This document shows positions 11,017 to 23,042 of a stretch of 64,000 bases of DNA, piece after piece. Source of the stretch: Sorghum bicolor (taxonomy: Eukaryota; Streptophyta; Magnoliopsida; Poales; Poaceae); contig NC_012875.2 in the NCBI RefSeq assembly GCF_000003195.3, positions 33,398,314 to 33,462,313 on the forward strand, in the 5' to 3' direction. Every line of letters begins with the position of its first letter. The first letter of the stretch is position 1. A program made the position numbers and the translations under genes. A model generated the notes under the pieces. It did not search any database, was not told the DNA's origin, and saw only the letters and a program-made list of their open reading frames with translations.

Positions 11017-11805
11017 CCAGTTGAAGCAGAAGATCTGCTGCAACCACCAAGAACTGGAGAAATGAGGAAAGATTTTTATGACACCAACTATTTGCTATTT
11101 CCTAGAAGAAACAGAGGACTGCAGTCGGATGAGCAGTTTGGTAAGTTTGTAGAGGTCATTCAGAAATTATATGTCAACATACCTCTGCTGGATGCCATAC
11201 AGGTACCTACATATGCAAAGTACATCAGAGATATTCTTAACAAGAAGAGACCACTGCCCACCACTGAGGTTATCAAGCTGACAGAAGAATGTAGTGCGGC
11301 CATCCTCAACAAACCACCAAAGAAGAAGGAAGATCCCGGATGTCCCACTATTGACTGCTCGATCGGAAACCAACACTTCAACAATGCACTTTGTGATCTC
11401 GGAGCAAGTGTCAGTGTGATGCCAGCATCAGTCTACAAAAAGCTTGAGCATGCGACCCTAGAACCAACATCAATGTGCCTACAACTAGCGGATCAATCGG
11501 TTCGACATCCGTTGGGTATCGCCGAAAACATTCCAGTCAAGATCAAAGATTTCCTTGTGCCAGTAGACTTCGTAGTATTCTACATGAGTCCTGACTCAAA
11601 AGTGTCCATCATCCTTGGAAGGCCATTTCTGAGCACTGCCAATGCCCACATTGATGTCGGGAAAGGAGAAATCAAGTTCAACATAAACGGACAAGAAGAA
11701 AACTTCACATTCAAACCCAGACCAGAGACAGACTCTACAGTGAAGGAAGTTCATGAAGAACCACTGGAGACACCATCTCCGGAGGAAGGTAATTCAGAAG
11801 ATTAA
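11017..11805 (+). pseudogene. Gag C-terminus and retropepsin of element I (5'-truncated by element A)
   Basis: The visible open frame has ATG at 11062. The first 80 residues are the gag-protease linker typical of Athila-like elements, with the motifs KLYVNIPLLDA, YAKYIRDIL and TEECSAAI. The protease follows: ALCDLGASVSVMP (DLG in place of DTG, common in this lineage) at about 11389-11430, and SIILGRPFLSTA at about 11608. The tail is acidic and ends TAA at 11803. Gag proper is upstream and has been separated by the insertion of element A. No RT follows the stop. Confidence 0.82.
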
Positions 11806-11820
11806 ATGATTTGGAGGTCC

Positions 11821-11831
11821 AGCTTGGGGGA
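11821..11831 (+). promoter_or_regulatory. Polypurine-tract-like sequence after the protease stop (element I)
   Basis: AGCTTGGGGGA lies 16 bp after the protease stop codon. It is identical to the core of the 3' polypurine tract of the same element at 15766-15778. Its function is unknown. Confidence 0.55.
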
Positions 11832-12290
11832 CCTAAAAATCCCAAACCCTTACCGGGAGGTAAATCGGTATTTATCCGCATTATTAATTTTCTCATATTT
11901 AAATTCTTGCATAATTAATTCTTGCATTAGTCATAGCATTATTATAATAATCAAAAGCCCCGTATAAATAATATTAATGGTGTGTAACAACCCATATTTA
12001 TTAGTTATTGTGGAGGCACAAAAATATTTTCCATTATCATTTTAATTAAGTTTCAATTCTCATAGATTTTCCTGCGTTATATTTAATCATAGCAAGCTTC
12101 TAGAAGCAAGACCCACACTCCATGGGTCCCACATGTCATAGACCACACCTCACATACATCCCATCACATTATTTGATCCACCAACATATCTCCACTAACC
12201 AGCACTTTTCCACCGACCAACCACCACCATTGAATTATTCTTTGGCTTAAAGATTAAGCAAAGGAGATAGTGGAGAAAGGGCAGCCAGGA
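11832..12290. other. AT-rich spacer of element I
   Basis: No ORF, repeat or domain is visible in this stretch between the protease and the ORF1 promoter region. Confidence 0.6.
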
Positions 12291-12295
12291 TGGGC

Positions 12296-12361
12296 ACCAA
12301 AGGTGGGCGCCCGTCCACCTACCAAGGGCGCCCGCCCTGCCCCCTCTTCCTCCTATAAATA
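12296..12361 (+). promoter_or_regulatory. Internal promoter-like region upstream of ORF1 (element I)
   Basis: Two GGGCGCCCG copies (12305-12313 and 12326-12337) are followed by CCCCCTC and a strong plant TATA box, CTATAAATA, at 12353-12361. The U3 of the same element's LTR has the same paired GGCGCCCG boxes at 16050-16061 and 16072-16083, also followed by CCCCCTC. A possible leader intron runs from GTGAGT (12508) to TTCGCAG just before the ORF1 ATG at 12701. Confidence 0.6.
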
Positions 12362-12700
12362 GCCACCTTCTACCTCCATCTTCTTCACACAAGCACTCCA
12401 GAAAACCACACAAGTATCAGTTTCCAGAAGGAGCTCTTGTAGTGAAGTGAGAAGAGAGTAGAGAGAAAGAGAAGAGTGGGAAAGAAGTTGATAGTTTTTG
12501 TGAGAGAGTGAGTATCACCTAGTAAGTAGTGATCCTACGGTCCAAGTTGAAGTAAAAGTTGTTTACGGGGAAGTTCTGCCAAAATAGAAACTTATCTTGA
12601 ACGACTAACCCCTGGGCTAATGACATTCCGGACAGCTGACCACTAACATTTTCTCTCACATTTTCCACTAGTTGTGTTTTTGCCAACTTTTGTTCGCAGG

Positions 12701-14233
12701 ATGTTTAAGAAGGTAAAGAATGCAGGGAAGGCTCTCAAGAACATTGGTACAAGGAGTTCATCCCGACACTCCTCACAGCCATCAGAGATGAGCGTCGACC
12801 CGACACCACACAAGCTCCGTCATCTTCATCAGGTCAGCAAGTCAAGGTCCTTCTCAAGATAGGAGACCCTGGACTGAAGACTCGAAGAGAGAAGGAAGTC
12901 TATCAGCAACTGAAGAACAAAGCTTTTATTCACACCCCTACTCTCGATCCAATCTTACTACAAGAAACAGGTATGGACACTGAATTTGACTTAATTTTCC
13001 AGATGATAGGTTGGACAAATTTTTGGAATATAACTGAGCTGGGTTCTCGTCTTCTCACCCTCGAATTTCTTTGCACTTTACAATACTATGAGGGGGGAAT
13101 TGTTTTTCGGATGTTCAAACAAGAGATTATGTTGTCTTGGAGAGAACTGAGCGACCATCTTGGTTTCTCTTCAAGATGCATCCTGAACATTGACTCCGAT
13201 TTACCCAATTTTGAGAGACACCAGTTTTGGAGAGAAATATCTAGAGATAATTTTTATAGTCAAGCCCGAACCAGTGACATGGAACACCCCACTCTTAGGA
13301 TGTTCCACAAATGGCTTGAGTACAATCTTTTCTATCGTGATGATATTAGGAAAGTAAGAGTAGGAGATTTACAACTTTTACATGCTGCTATTAATAAAGT
13401 ACCCACTTCACCTGTTACACTTTTAGTTTCTCATTGGCTTAGTGTACCTAGTCTTCAGGGACCAGTAGGATGTACTTCACTTATCACTCGTCTAGCCTTT
13501 AATCTTCACTTACTAGAAAACTCATCGTTGGACTTCATAGATGAGTTAAGAATTTATCATGGCTATGACACATTTAGACAAGCTCGGATGCTAAAGAAAG
13601 AGGGGAATATAATATATATGCTATATGATGATAAAGGCAAGATTCGGTTACCTAACCCGAACCATGGACTCCACGTTGTTCAAAACTTTTTGATTAAGAT
13701 TGCAGCAACACCAGTGAACCAGAGAGCTCCACAGCGAGTGGCATCTGAAAGGATGAGCACCCATCGAGAACGCACCTGGTATGAAGCTGATCCCAGACCA
13801 GAAGAAGCAGCGCACCTGCATTATAGCGACTACAACCCCCGAGTCCTTCGAGACCCATGGGTTCGACATGCGCAACTACAAGAGCCAACAGAGGAGACAT
13901 GGCCGGAGAGCCAAGATCACCAGTGGACAAACCCGCCTTCTCATACGGGCAGGTACTCCGACGCTTTCTCCGCCCCAATTTGATGCAGGACGATACTCCG
14001 ACACCTCCTACGCTTTCACGAATAACTACTATCAAGAGGCCGGTGCTTTCTTCACTCGTACCGACAACACTCTCCTCGACATCCAGAACACGCAAGCAGA
14101 ACATGGAAGACTCCTGGAAGAGCAACAAAAATGGAACCAGGACCATGCCACTGCAGTAGAAGAGCTGAGACAAGATACAACTACAATGAACGACAACATC
14201 ACAACTATGATGCGGTTCTGGAATATCGGGTAA
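12701..14233 (+). pseudogene. ORF1 (Athila ORF-1 / env-position protein) of element I, frameshifted
   Basis: The start MFKKVKNAGKALKN at 12701 is a short basic N-terminus like that of ORF1 in element B. The frame shifts between about 12780 and 12870. It then continues through the core domain from before 12973 to 13983, with HTPTLDPILL, the GMDTEFDLIF block, FLCTLQYYEGG, LGFSSRC and KIRLPNPNHGL. A second frameshift near 13780-13980 leads into a coiled-coil tail (13990-14233) rich in Gln and Glu. The core matches what is annotated as Arabidopsis retrotransposon ORF-1 (Athila), found in the env-like position; its function is unproven. It lies directly downstream of the internal TATA box and ends 17 bp before an internal polypurine tract. 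Confidence 0.75.
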
Positions 14234-14250
14234 GACCGACAGCAACATCC

Positions 14251-14271
14251 AGCTTGGGGGAATTCCTCCCC
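14251..14271 (+). promoter_or_regulatory. Internal polypurine tract with G/C hairpin (element I)
   Basis: AGCTTGGGGGAATTCCTCCCC: the G5 run can pair with the following C4 run. The same arrangement with different loops is seen in elements B, C, E and G at the equivalent place. Confidence 0.6.
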
Positions 14272-15740
14272 AATTTATCAAGTAAGTTTTTATTTGATCT
14301 TCTTATTTATTCTTTTCTATTTTAGTTTCTTTATCTTAAAAGGAAAAACTTAGAAAACCCAATAAATATTTTCTTGCTTTAATTTACTGCATTTTATAAA
14401 CATGAAAACAAAATAAAAAGAATGTGTAGATAAGTGTGCTTTATTTTCTTGCTAAGTTTAATCTCTAGAAAAATAAAAAGACCAAAAAGATGCATAATGG
14501 AAATGATGAACAGTTGTTCTGTTTGTTTACTTTCAAGTACCTAGCTTTTATATTAGAGTTCTTCCAGGAATTACTAAAACTGAAATTACTATCTATGGGA
14601 AACATAAAATTAAAGTCTAGGTAAGAGGAAGGCATGATATAAAGATTAAGCTACTGTTTATCTTGTTCCTACTACACTAAGATTCTGGAGATTTATTTTG
14701 AAAACTTACAAAGCACATGATGAGTTTTTAGCATAACAAACTACCTACCATACCCATACTTGCTATAATATCTTTTACTTATATTCACATTGAGTTTGAT
14801 CGAGCTGTGTAGACCCTTAGGAGCTTTTCACGTGGTTAAATTAAGATATTCACTTGCACACATGTACTACACCATCCATCACCATTCATTAAAATTGCAA
14901 AAAATATTATCACTCACTGTCCCAAATATTGTTATTCTCTCTCTAAAAAGATTCAATGCAGAAGAGGCATGGGTTATGCAAAAATAAGCGAGGAAATAAA
15001 AAGGGGCAAGTGCCCGAAACCTCGATAAAGAAAGAAAAAGAGTGAGACGAGAGGTAAAAATGGACAAGTGTCCGAAGTAGAATTAGGAGAACAAAGATGC
15101 CCACTTGAGCGGAAAAAATGGACAAGTGTCCGACAGTAGAATTAGGGGTATCTACTACCCACCTGAAAAAAAAAGAGAGAGAAAAGAAAAAGATAGCCCA
15201 TGTTCTCCCAAAGCAAAGATCAAAGAAGAGGAGAGATAGCAATATGAGGAGCAATGAGAACTAAGTTTTATTATCACTTATATATCTTCACCATCACTAT
15301 CATTTACTCCATCACACATGCACATCTTGATTTAATTATATGCTGAGTTCCTTTGGATCCATGGCTCGATTAGACAACATATGTATGAGCTGTTTTTCAC
15401 TCCTATGAGCTCCACTTAAATATTCCATTAGCTATAGGAAAGTGACATTTTTGGTAAGGATCCACAAATACCTCATATAGAGAGACTTGAGAGAATCATT
15501 GCTGGAAACTCTGAGTTTTATTTTGAAAACTTATGAAAAACTCTGGAACAAAGGTGAAGTATAGACAGGAGGAATAGTGCTTGATTTAATTATTTTGTCT
15601 TTCGATTACTTAAGACTTAAGTGCAGGTACTAAGCTCCATAACACTTCACTCTAATCTGGAAGAATTTTTATGTAAAAGCATGTGTGCCTATCAGGAAAG
15701 AAAACATCGAAGCAACTCCTCGTCCGTCTGAGTTTAGCTA
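14272..15740 (+). other. Non-coding 3' spacer of element I with conserved modules
   Basis: There is no gene over 1.5 kb. It contains the block TGTGTAGACCCTTAGGAGCT (about 14804-14823) shared with E and G, and three palindromes: GGGCAAGTGCCC at 15004-15015 and GGACAAGTGTCC at 15062-15073 and 15120-15131. These sit in A-rich sequence. The order is the same in related elements of the window. Confidence 0.7.
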
Positions 15741-15778
15741 TTTGCTCAGGGACGAGCAAAGGGTAAGCTTGGGGGAGT
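15741..15778 (+). promoter_or_regulatory. Pre-PPT hairpin and 3' polypurine tract of element I
   Basis: The stem TTTGCTC (15741-15747) and GAGCAAA (15754-15760) closes a loop AGGGAC. AGCTTGGGGGAG (15766-15777) follows and ends two bases before the LTR, which is the expected primer for plus-strand DNA synthesis. Confidence 0.8.
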
Positions 15779-15779
15779 T

Positions 15780-17147
15780 TGTTGATGGTCCTTAAGTACT
15801 AAAATTAATAATCAAATAAACATGGAAAAGGACCAATATGAAACAAACATCTAGAATTAGGGTTTTATCTGACAGAATTCCACGAGCTTTGGTGTTTATC
15901 TATTTCTGCAGGGGGTTATCAGAGAATATGGAGAGAAGGCCCACATGTCATGTTTACAACGAGATAATTACGTGCCGCGCAATTTTCTTCAATCTAGAAG
16001 ACTCCAGAAGCCACGAGACCGAAGCGGAGGCGAAACGGGGCCAGACGCAGGGCGCCCGCCCTCCTGCCCTTGGCGCCCGCCCCCTCTGTGAGTCCAATCA
16101 GGACTCTGTTTCGTGGGAGATCTCCACCGACCTAAAGGATCAATCTAAACCATACAATCAATGTCGGTTTGATCCGACGGCTCAAATTCACTTGAAGGGA
16201 CTATGAAACCAAGGCCTCTCCACCCCTGGAGGAGAGAGGAGGAGAGAAGAAATCATTATTTAGAGGTAGCCATCAAAGTTAGGGTTTAGAGCTTCTCTCC
16301 CACAGATAATTAGAATTAGCTACTCCCTAATCCTTCAAGTTTAGAGGTTTGATTAGATAGCAATTAGAGAAGTAGAGCACTACGCTCTGGATTCAGATCT
16401 TCGGTAACAAAGATTGGTATTATTCATATCTTTCTCTAATTCTTTGTTCTAATTGCATTATGTCTCTAATTATTATGTTCTTAGTTTGCTCTAGTTCTAT
16501 ATTTGATATAGTTCTAATTGATAATGAGTTTATGTATAAGTTTGCAAAGCGCTTAGCTCTTGACGCGAGGGAGTTAGGTGATAGATCACATGTGAGCGTG
16601 GTGCTTAGATGTTATTTATCTGCAAATGTATCCTATTGGCCGGGTCTTTTATGCTATATATGATCTTGTAGATAACTAGAGTAGATTATGACTTAGTAGT
16701 TAGTAGATAACTTAGAATCCATTCTCTAGCTAATCCGACATCACCTACATATATGAGGAGTAGTCTATTTTCTAATCGCTGTGTTATCTACCCATGAACT
16801 TATAATTCATTATCATTATCTTTATGGTTTACCCCCTGCTAAAGTAAGTGACTGTGTGACGAGTCTCTCATTAGTAATCATGTTCTTGCAAGTTTATCTC
16901 TAGTCTATGCCTTGATAGATTTTGCCCTTAATTTAATCTCCTTAGTTCTCTTAAGCAAAATTATAAATAACGATACCTGGAATACTTATCCTGGTGAAAT
17001 GCTACAATGAGGTGTTTTATCTGTGCGCTTGCGGATAGAATAGATTATTTTCTAGAGAGCCTTTACATTTATAAATACCTTTGTACACTCTGGCACCATG
17101 CTGGGGATGACAACCTAGTATCTAAGTGGTGTTAGCTAGTGTCAACA
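15780..17147 (+). repeat. 3' LTR of element I (1368 bp)
   Basis: Starts TGTTGATGGTCCTTAAG and ends GTGTCAACA. U3 contains paired GGCGCCCG boxes. The place where D and E have TATATAA reads CTATGAAA (about 16201), so the TATA box is damaged here. The U5-side motifs AAATGCTAC (16997-17005) and CTGTGCGCTTGCGGAT (17021-17036) are present. The right flank CATAC (17148-17152) is the expected target duplication; the partner copy is off-window. Confidence 0.85.
15838..16206 (+). other. Conserved small ORF in the LTR U3 (element I copy)
   Basis: The 122-codon ORF starts MKQTSRIRVLSDRIPRALVF. Same-frame homologues occur in the U3 of D (32950-33237), E (42714-43061, minus) and G (62114-62425, minus). 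The second E and G copies are broken by an early TGA. It lies upstream of the TATA position, so only a transcript reading into the 3' LTR could carry it. It may be nucleotide conservation rather than a gene. Confidence 0.35.
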
Positions 17148-18385
17148 CATACCAGTGTCACATTTTACTCGGAGGTTTTTAATATCGTATCTATATGGAA
17201 CAGTTGTGATGATGACAAAGTATATAGACTTAACCCTACAATTAGGCTAGATCATATCAAGAAAAAGGAAATAACTAATGTACTCTGACTTTGATTTCCA
17301 GTAAACTTTGTATAACATCGTCTTATCGGGCAAGTAACCCCAAATAGGAGATGAATCAGAGTAATCTCCTACCAGGCACCTATAAGCCTATGAGTCCTAT
17401 CAACGGGAAGTGGACTATAGAGGAATCAACGTAGCTATAAAGTCACCTACGTGAACTACCAATGTCCAACTGATCAGGGGATATCCACAAGTAAACCTAG
17501 CCTAGGCACCACGCCTACACTACGAAATACTACTTCAACCAAGTAATGACCAAGATAAAGCACTCAATATGAGTTGTGAACCAAAGAACGAATGATAACA
17601 AGTTGCTTACTTAAACCTAAAGGGTAAATACAAAAGTACCTCAGAACGCAGCTTCGGGAGAGGGAACTGAATCCAGAAGAATACAGCCACGAAGAAGCAC
17701 CAACGGGCCGGGACTCCTCCAGAATCTCTACTCCTCTACTTAATCTCTCTAATCTCTAAACAAAACTAGATCTAGAAGAACTAGTCTCTCCTAATTGCTA
17801 CATCTAGATGAACTAGAACTAGATCAACTAGAGTTACCCTAACCCTAATTATGTAGAGAATATGAAGCACCGCCGTGTAGAATACCCCTTAGGGGGAGCC
17901 TTGGCGTCATTATATAGACTGAGGTGGAGTAGGGGGCAACGAACCGCCACGTCAGCGATCCGCGTCTTCATCTTATGTGCACCGTCGGATCAAACTGACT
18001 TAAGATTGACGGAGGGATAGTTCGCTTGGCTTCCAAGGATGCGTAGGAGGAAGACTCTAGAAGATGGTGGACATTGGCCAAAATAGGGCGCTGACCAGCC
18101 CCAGGGTCGGGCCGGCCGGCCCCACCTTTCCACCTCCTCGGCTCTCGTTCCTTTGGGTGTCTTCTAGACCCTTCTTGAGTCTTCTCGTGGTATTTTCCGA
18201 CACGGATGAGTTTCGTGGTAAATATGCAGAATCCCTCTTTTCATCTTTCTATAAAATAAACTCTAGAAAACACAGAATATGCAAAACTCGTGAAAATTTT
18301 TAGTTTAAACCCTATACTAGTGTGTATTCTTGTTCTCTTTTGGGTTTAAAGTTCTAATAAAAGTTGACGTTATCGACCGTCAACA
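17148..18385 (-). repeat. LTR-like segment, minus orientation, likely 3' LTR of element C or a relative
   Basis: The right border is GACCGTCAACA at 18385, the reverse of a TGTTGAC start. A minus-strand TATATAA is at 17910-17916. Interior blocks (GGATCAAACTGACTT and TATAGAGGAATCAACG) resemble the right LTR of C (32.3-32.8 kb), though diverged. The left part is cut by insertion of element I. No polypurine tract follows the right border. Confidence 0.6.
17910..17916 (-). promoter_or_regulatory. TATA box in the minus-strand LTR-like segment
   Basis: The reverse complement reads TATATAA, placed in the U3 half as in the related LTRs. Confidence 0.5.
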
Positions 18386-20180
18386 GTATGGAATATGGTG
18401 AATAGGTGTATTTGTGGTATTTGTGGCTAATTTATATTTCGTTGGGAATAACTCTATATTGAGACTTTTTAGGCAAGACATGGGTTATCTTTGTTATTCT
18501 CTTTTTTTCTCTCTCTTTTTTTTTCTTCTCTCTTTTTTTAACACAGGGAGGCAAGCATCTAGTACCCATTATTTTCATTATTGGGACACTTGTCCATCTT
18601 TTACTCCCTTTTCTTCTTTTATATTTTTGCATAGCCACATGTATCCTTTGAATACAATAAATGATTAGAGAGGTAATAACAAAAACTTAGAACATTAAAG
18701 ACGAGGGTTATCCTATGGGTTGTTTGTTGGTGTTTACTTCCAGTGTAGGAATAATGCATATATGAACTGGAATGTGTATGCGATCTTGATTTAGAAAGCA
18801 TGACAAGACTCTCATAACGTATACGACAAAGGTTGACTAAACTCAATGCAAAGTAAGCAGCATAAATGTGCAAATGTCTTCCTAACTCTAAATGTGTATT
18901 ATATATGGCTTTGGTAGGAATTAACACTTTGTTATACAAGAGCTCATCATGTAGGTTTTTAGGTTTTCAAAATAAGTCTCTAGAACTTAGTAATGCTAGA
19001 AATAAGATAAATAGCACTAGAGACTTTCGATGATCATATCAACCAACTACCTAGACTTAGCTCAAACTTATATCTTCACAGATTGTAGGTTCAGAGTAAA
19101 TCTTCGAATTAAAACAGTAATGTCTAAAACTTAAGAAAATCTAACGTTGGAATCTACGTACTTGTAAATAATAGAGCAACTATTCATCATTTCTAAGACA
19201 AAATTTAAATGTTATTCAATTTTTATTTAGCTCTAGTTTAGACTGACTCTAAACAAACTCTAATATTTAACTAATTATAAACACAAAAAAAGACTCTATG
19301 ACTTGTGGACCTTCATGTGCCCACATATTTTTGGTATTTTTATGACTATATAGACTCGATAATCGCTTAGATATAATTACCTGATAACTAGGGGATGATC
19401 CTCCCCCAAGCTGGATGTTTGCAATACTTGGTGTTGATGTTCTTCAGAGTGAGCTCGCCAGTAGAGAACCTGGTGGGTGCCACACATAGACTCTCTCCTT
19501 GATATGATGTTATTTCTGCATAGTCATACTCCAACAAGAAAACCAAAACTCGAGGCTCATATTTAATAATGGGTTAGTGGTCAGCCAGTGAGCAATTGAT
19601 TATTCTTATAAGCAAATTTTAATGTTGTCTGATTTAATAGGATTTCACTTTTCTCTTCTTTTTGAGTTTTCTATTTATGATGCAAGAATTAAATATGAAT
19701 GCTATATATTTTTTATGCCACCACAGTAAATATCCCTAAGGGGTTACCATAAGTTTATTCACATGGGGCTTTAGTATTTATGATGCAATAATTAAAGCAG
19801 TAAATATTTTTGTTATTTTTGTATTAATATGCAAAGAGAAATAAATATGCTACTAAGTGTATTAAGGGAAAATTACTGATGCATGCTAGTTTAACTAGAT
19901 AACTACCATTCTGACCTTATGGCTAGGGTACGGAATTTTAAGTCTACCGACAGGAGTTACATAGTGGAGAGGACTTACTTAGTGGGTTCATTGTCTGAGG
20001 TGACCTCAGTCCACTCCCCGTCTTGCGGTCATGCAGTATGTGCTTCTTCCTCCCATCTTGCTTCTGTCTCTTTGCTTCTTCCTTCTCTAGTTCCAACTCT
20101 TCATCTTTGTTCTCCTTTTCCCAGGCTTCTAGTCGGGCTAAGATCTCCTCTTTCTACTTCTTGGTGATTTGCTCCATCCT
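18386..20180 (-). other. Non-coding 3' spacer of element C
   Basis: No gene. It carries the palindrome GGACACTTGTCC (18584-18595), the shared block around ACTAAACTCAATGC (about 18836-18850), TTGGTAGGAATT (about 18911), and an internal polypurine tract TCCCCCAAGCT (19402-19412, minus sense) with GGGG at 19391-19394 able to pair with the C run. Compared with E, the 380 bp between the LTR and this point are missing. Confidence 0.65.
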
Positions 20181-22575
20181 TTAAGATTCTTTGGCCCACT
20201 CACTCCATCGGGGTGCTTGTGTGTTCTCTTCTTCCTCCATGAGGTGCTCTTCATACTTCATGATCTTGCCAGGAAAGTCTTCCCATCTGCAGTGAGGCTG
20301 AGTAGCCTGACGGCGGGCTTGGCATCTTCTCCGGTTGCGTTCCTTCCTGTTCTGCCCACGGTTAACTAATCTTCTAAATTGACAGTGTACCTTTCCAGAG
20401 GGTAGGTTGAAGTGGATATGCCCTGATCCAATGTAGATGTTGGCTTTGGCTGTGTAGAGGAACGGTCTTCCCAAGAGGATTGGAATCTCATCGTCTCCCT
20501 CTCTTGATTGGACATGGCTTGGGTAGCATATGATCATTCTCGGTGTTGAGAGCGGTGATTAACCGAGTTGTCTCTGCATGGTTGGTCTTCCTCCATCTTC
20601 TATTGTTCTTCTTCTTTGGCATTGATTGTTGTTCTTGCTTTCCTTGTTGGTAGAATTGCTTTGGGGCCGTAGGAGCTTTCAGGACGCGGTTCTTGAATAT
20701 GATCTCTCCGTCTTGTCCTTGATGGATAGGATAATCTTGGTGTACTCTGCATAGTTGATGGCTTTTGTTGTGCATAAGAATGGTCTACCTAGAATGATTG
20801 GTGCCTTCTCATCTACTCATGTCTCCATGACCACAAAGTCAACTGGGACATATGATTGCCCCACTCTAATGACAACTTCTTCTAGTACTCCCTCAGGGTA
20901 GCAAATGGACTGATCTGCAAGCTACAAATCCATATTTGTATACAACAGGGGATCATTTAATATTTTCTCATAAATTACCTTGGGCATGATGTTGACACTT
21001 GCATCGAAGTCACAAATAGCCTCTAGAAAGCTGTGGCATCCTATGGAGATAGGAATGACAGGTCTTCCAGGCCTCCCATCTTCTCTAGTAGAGAGTGGTC
21101 AATCCACTGTATAGCTGCAGACTCAACATAATATTGGGTTGCATTGTGGATATCAACAAGGTTAGCAGATTCTAAATCATCTGGTTGGCATGGAATCTTG
21201 CCTTTTTCTAATGGAGGAACAACAACAGCTAATTGAGCTAATTATGATTCTAACATTTTATTGAAACTATGTCGATCCTTTATAGCAAAAGCAAATGTAT
21301 CCATCCTAGTATGTATGTTTTCCAAAGTTTTATCATTTTATGCTAGTTTCCTAGTCATTTGATCTAGCAGTTTGGATTGACTAGCAACTAATTCTCTTAA
21401 AGGTGGAAAATTGTTCTTAAAATTATTACCTTAGTAATTACCTTGTCGAGGTTGCTGATTCCATCCTTGATTTTGTTGGGGATGATAGTAGTTGTTATTG
21501 TTGATGAAGTTCACATCCTCTTGTAGTGTAGGGCAACTGGTAGCTCAGTGCCCGTAGTCTCCACATTCTTCACATGTCATCTAGGAATCATTGATGTGCA
21601 TGACTTCCTTCTTCTCTATGTCGAGCTTTTTCGAGGTCTAACTTGGCAGTGACCATGTCAGCTTCCTTCAGATGATGGATTCCTCCTCCTTTCTCCAAGA
21701 CTGAGTACGTTCTTCATTGCATGTTAAATTTGAGGCCATCTTCTCAACAAGTTCTTTAGCATCTGAGAGCTTAAGTGATAGGAAAGCACCCCAGCTATAG
21801 CATCAATACACTCACGAGTACTAGAGATAAGCCCGTGATAGAAAGTCTGCATTAACAGCCACTCCTCTATTCCATGATGAGGACAGTCTTCAGTGTAATT
21901 CTGGAATCCTTCCCATGCTTCAATGAATGATTCATCATGTTGTTGTTGGAAACTTGAGATCTTCCCACGCAGAGCATTAGTCTTGGCTGTACAAAAGAAT
22001 TTTTCCAGGAAAGCAGTCGAGCAAAGGTCCCATGTATTGTGTTTGTCTTTGTTGGTGTAGAACCACTGCTTGGCTTTCCCTAATAATGAGAACGGGAAAA
22101 GACGGAGTAAAATAGTATCCTTTGGTACTCCTCTGATCGTCAAGGTGCTGCAAATCTCTAGGAAATGTTGTAAGTGTGCACTTGCATCTTCATGAGCTTT
22201 TCCACAGAATTGGCTGGCTTGAACCATGCGATGAGAGCAGCCTTGAGCTCGAATCCATTCTCCCCAGTCTTGACTGCTATTCCAGTCCAAATGTTTGCTA
22301 TTGTTGGGGCAAAGAACTCTAGCAGTGTCTTCTCAGCCATATCTTCAAACACAGGAGCTAGGTTTCCTCCTAACTCTTCTGCTTGTTCTTCAAATTCCTC
22401 TTCCAATGTTGGAGCTGGCTCCTCTGAAGAGCTAGCTTTAGCAGCAGAGGGTGTTCTTGATGGTGATTCAAATTTGTCCTTCGCTTCTACAAACTTCTTC
22501 TTCCTAAGGAGTTTCTCTAGATCTTTAGTAAAGTTTCTTGAAAGAGCAAAACTATTCATTCATCACCCTGTATAA
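20181..22575 (-). pseudogene. Degenerate gag with two retropepsin domains (element C)
   Basis: Reading leftward, the gag N-terminus (MNSFALSRNF) begins at 22559, followed by a core over 22230-21724 with VQASQFCGKAHEDASAHLQH and LRLFPFSLLGKAKQWFY. A frameshift lies near 22225. A CCHC knuckle (CEECGDYGH...C, with an added stop) is near 21520-21580. A first protease trace at about 21030-20960 reads CDFDASVNIMP, with a disrupted DTG. A second protease trace at 20540-20395 reads PILLGRPFLYTAK and HFNLPSGKV, the end of a separate retropepsin. The same two-protease order is seen in element G. Many stops and shifts show it is dead. Confidence 0.7.
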
Positions 22576-22690
22576 GATAAGAAAAATGATAACGATGAAG
22601 GGTGTACCTAATTGAGTAGAAATTGATTGGTAATATAATTTTATTCATGCATATATATGTTATCAATATATCCTAAATTTATTATGCCTT

Positions 22691-22707
22691 CCCTGGCAAT
22701 GGTGCCA
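22691..22707 (-). other. Primer binding site of element C
   Basis: The reverse strand reads TGGCACCATTGCCAGGG, eight bases inside the LTR border. It is a diverged form of the tRNA-Asp-like site seen in B and G. Confidence 0.65.
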
Positions 22708-22715
22708 AAAATGCT

Positions 22716-23042
22716 TGTTGACATTTACTACCGTCATCACTAAAAATAGAGATAAACCCTACTCCTAGTAACAACACCAGAAATGCATGGTATTTAATTA
22801 AATTGTCAAATAGCAACAAACCACTCTAACATTCCTAAGCACAAAGTAGGTTGTCATCCCTAATTATATTGCTAGGAATTTAATATAGATTCACATGTTC
22901 TACTATAAAGACAGAGAATAGAAAATATGATATCATTATAAACTAAATGGATTCTGCAAGCGAACAAATAATTATACTATTGTAGCATTTTACCTAGGGC
23001 AGTATCCAGGTTGTCGATTTATATTTATACCACTGGGAAGGC
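22716..23042 (-). repeat. Right LTR of element C, first part
   Basis: Begins TGTTGACATTTAC next to the primer binding site. It carries TGTAGCATTTT (22981-22991) and CTGCAAGCG, the reverse of the U5 motif shared by the group. It is interrupted at 23043 by element B, whose target duplication AAGGC occupies 23038-23042. Confidence 0.8.

Larger units (their letters stand above)
11017..17147 (+). mobile_element. Element I: Athila-like element without visible pol (3' part)
   Basis: Going rightward it contains the end of gag-protease, an ORF1 gene with its own promoter-like region, a long spacer, a polypurine tract and the 3' LTR. No RT, RNase H or integrase lies between protease and ORF1, where an Athila pol should be, so it is non-autonomous. 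Element A is inserted at its left end, and the 5' half is off-window. Its LTR end matches that of element E, marking them as related families. Confidence 0.82.

Noticed and set aside
12973..13983. Host gene captured between elements
   Set aside because: Its homologue occurs in the same relative position inside complete element B, and both match the Athila ORF-1 type, so it belongs to the transposon.
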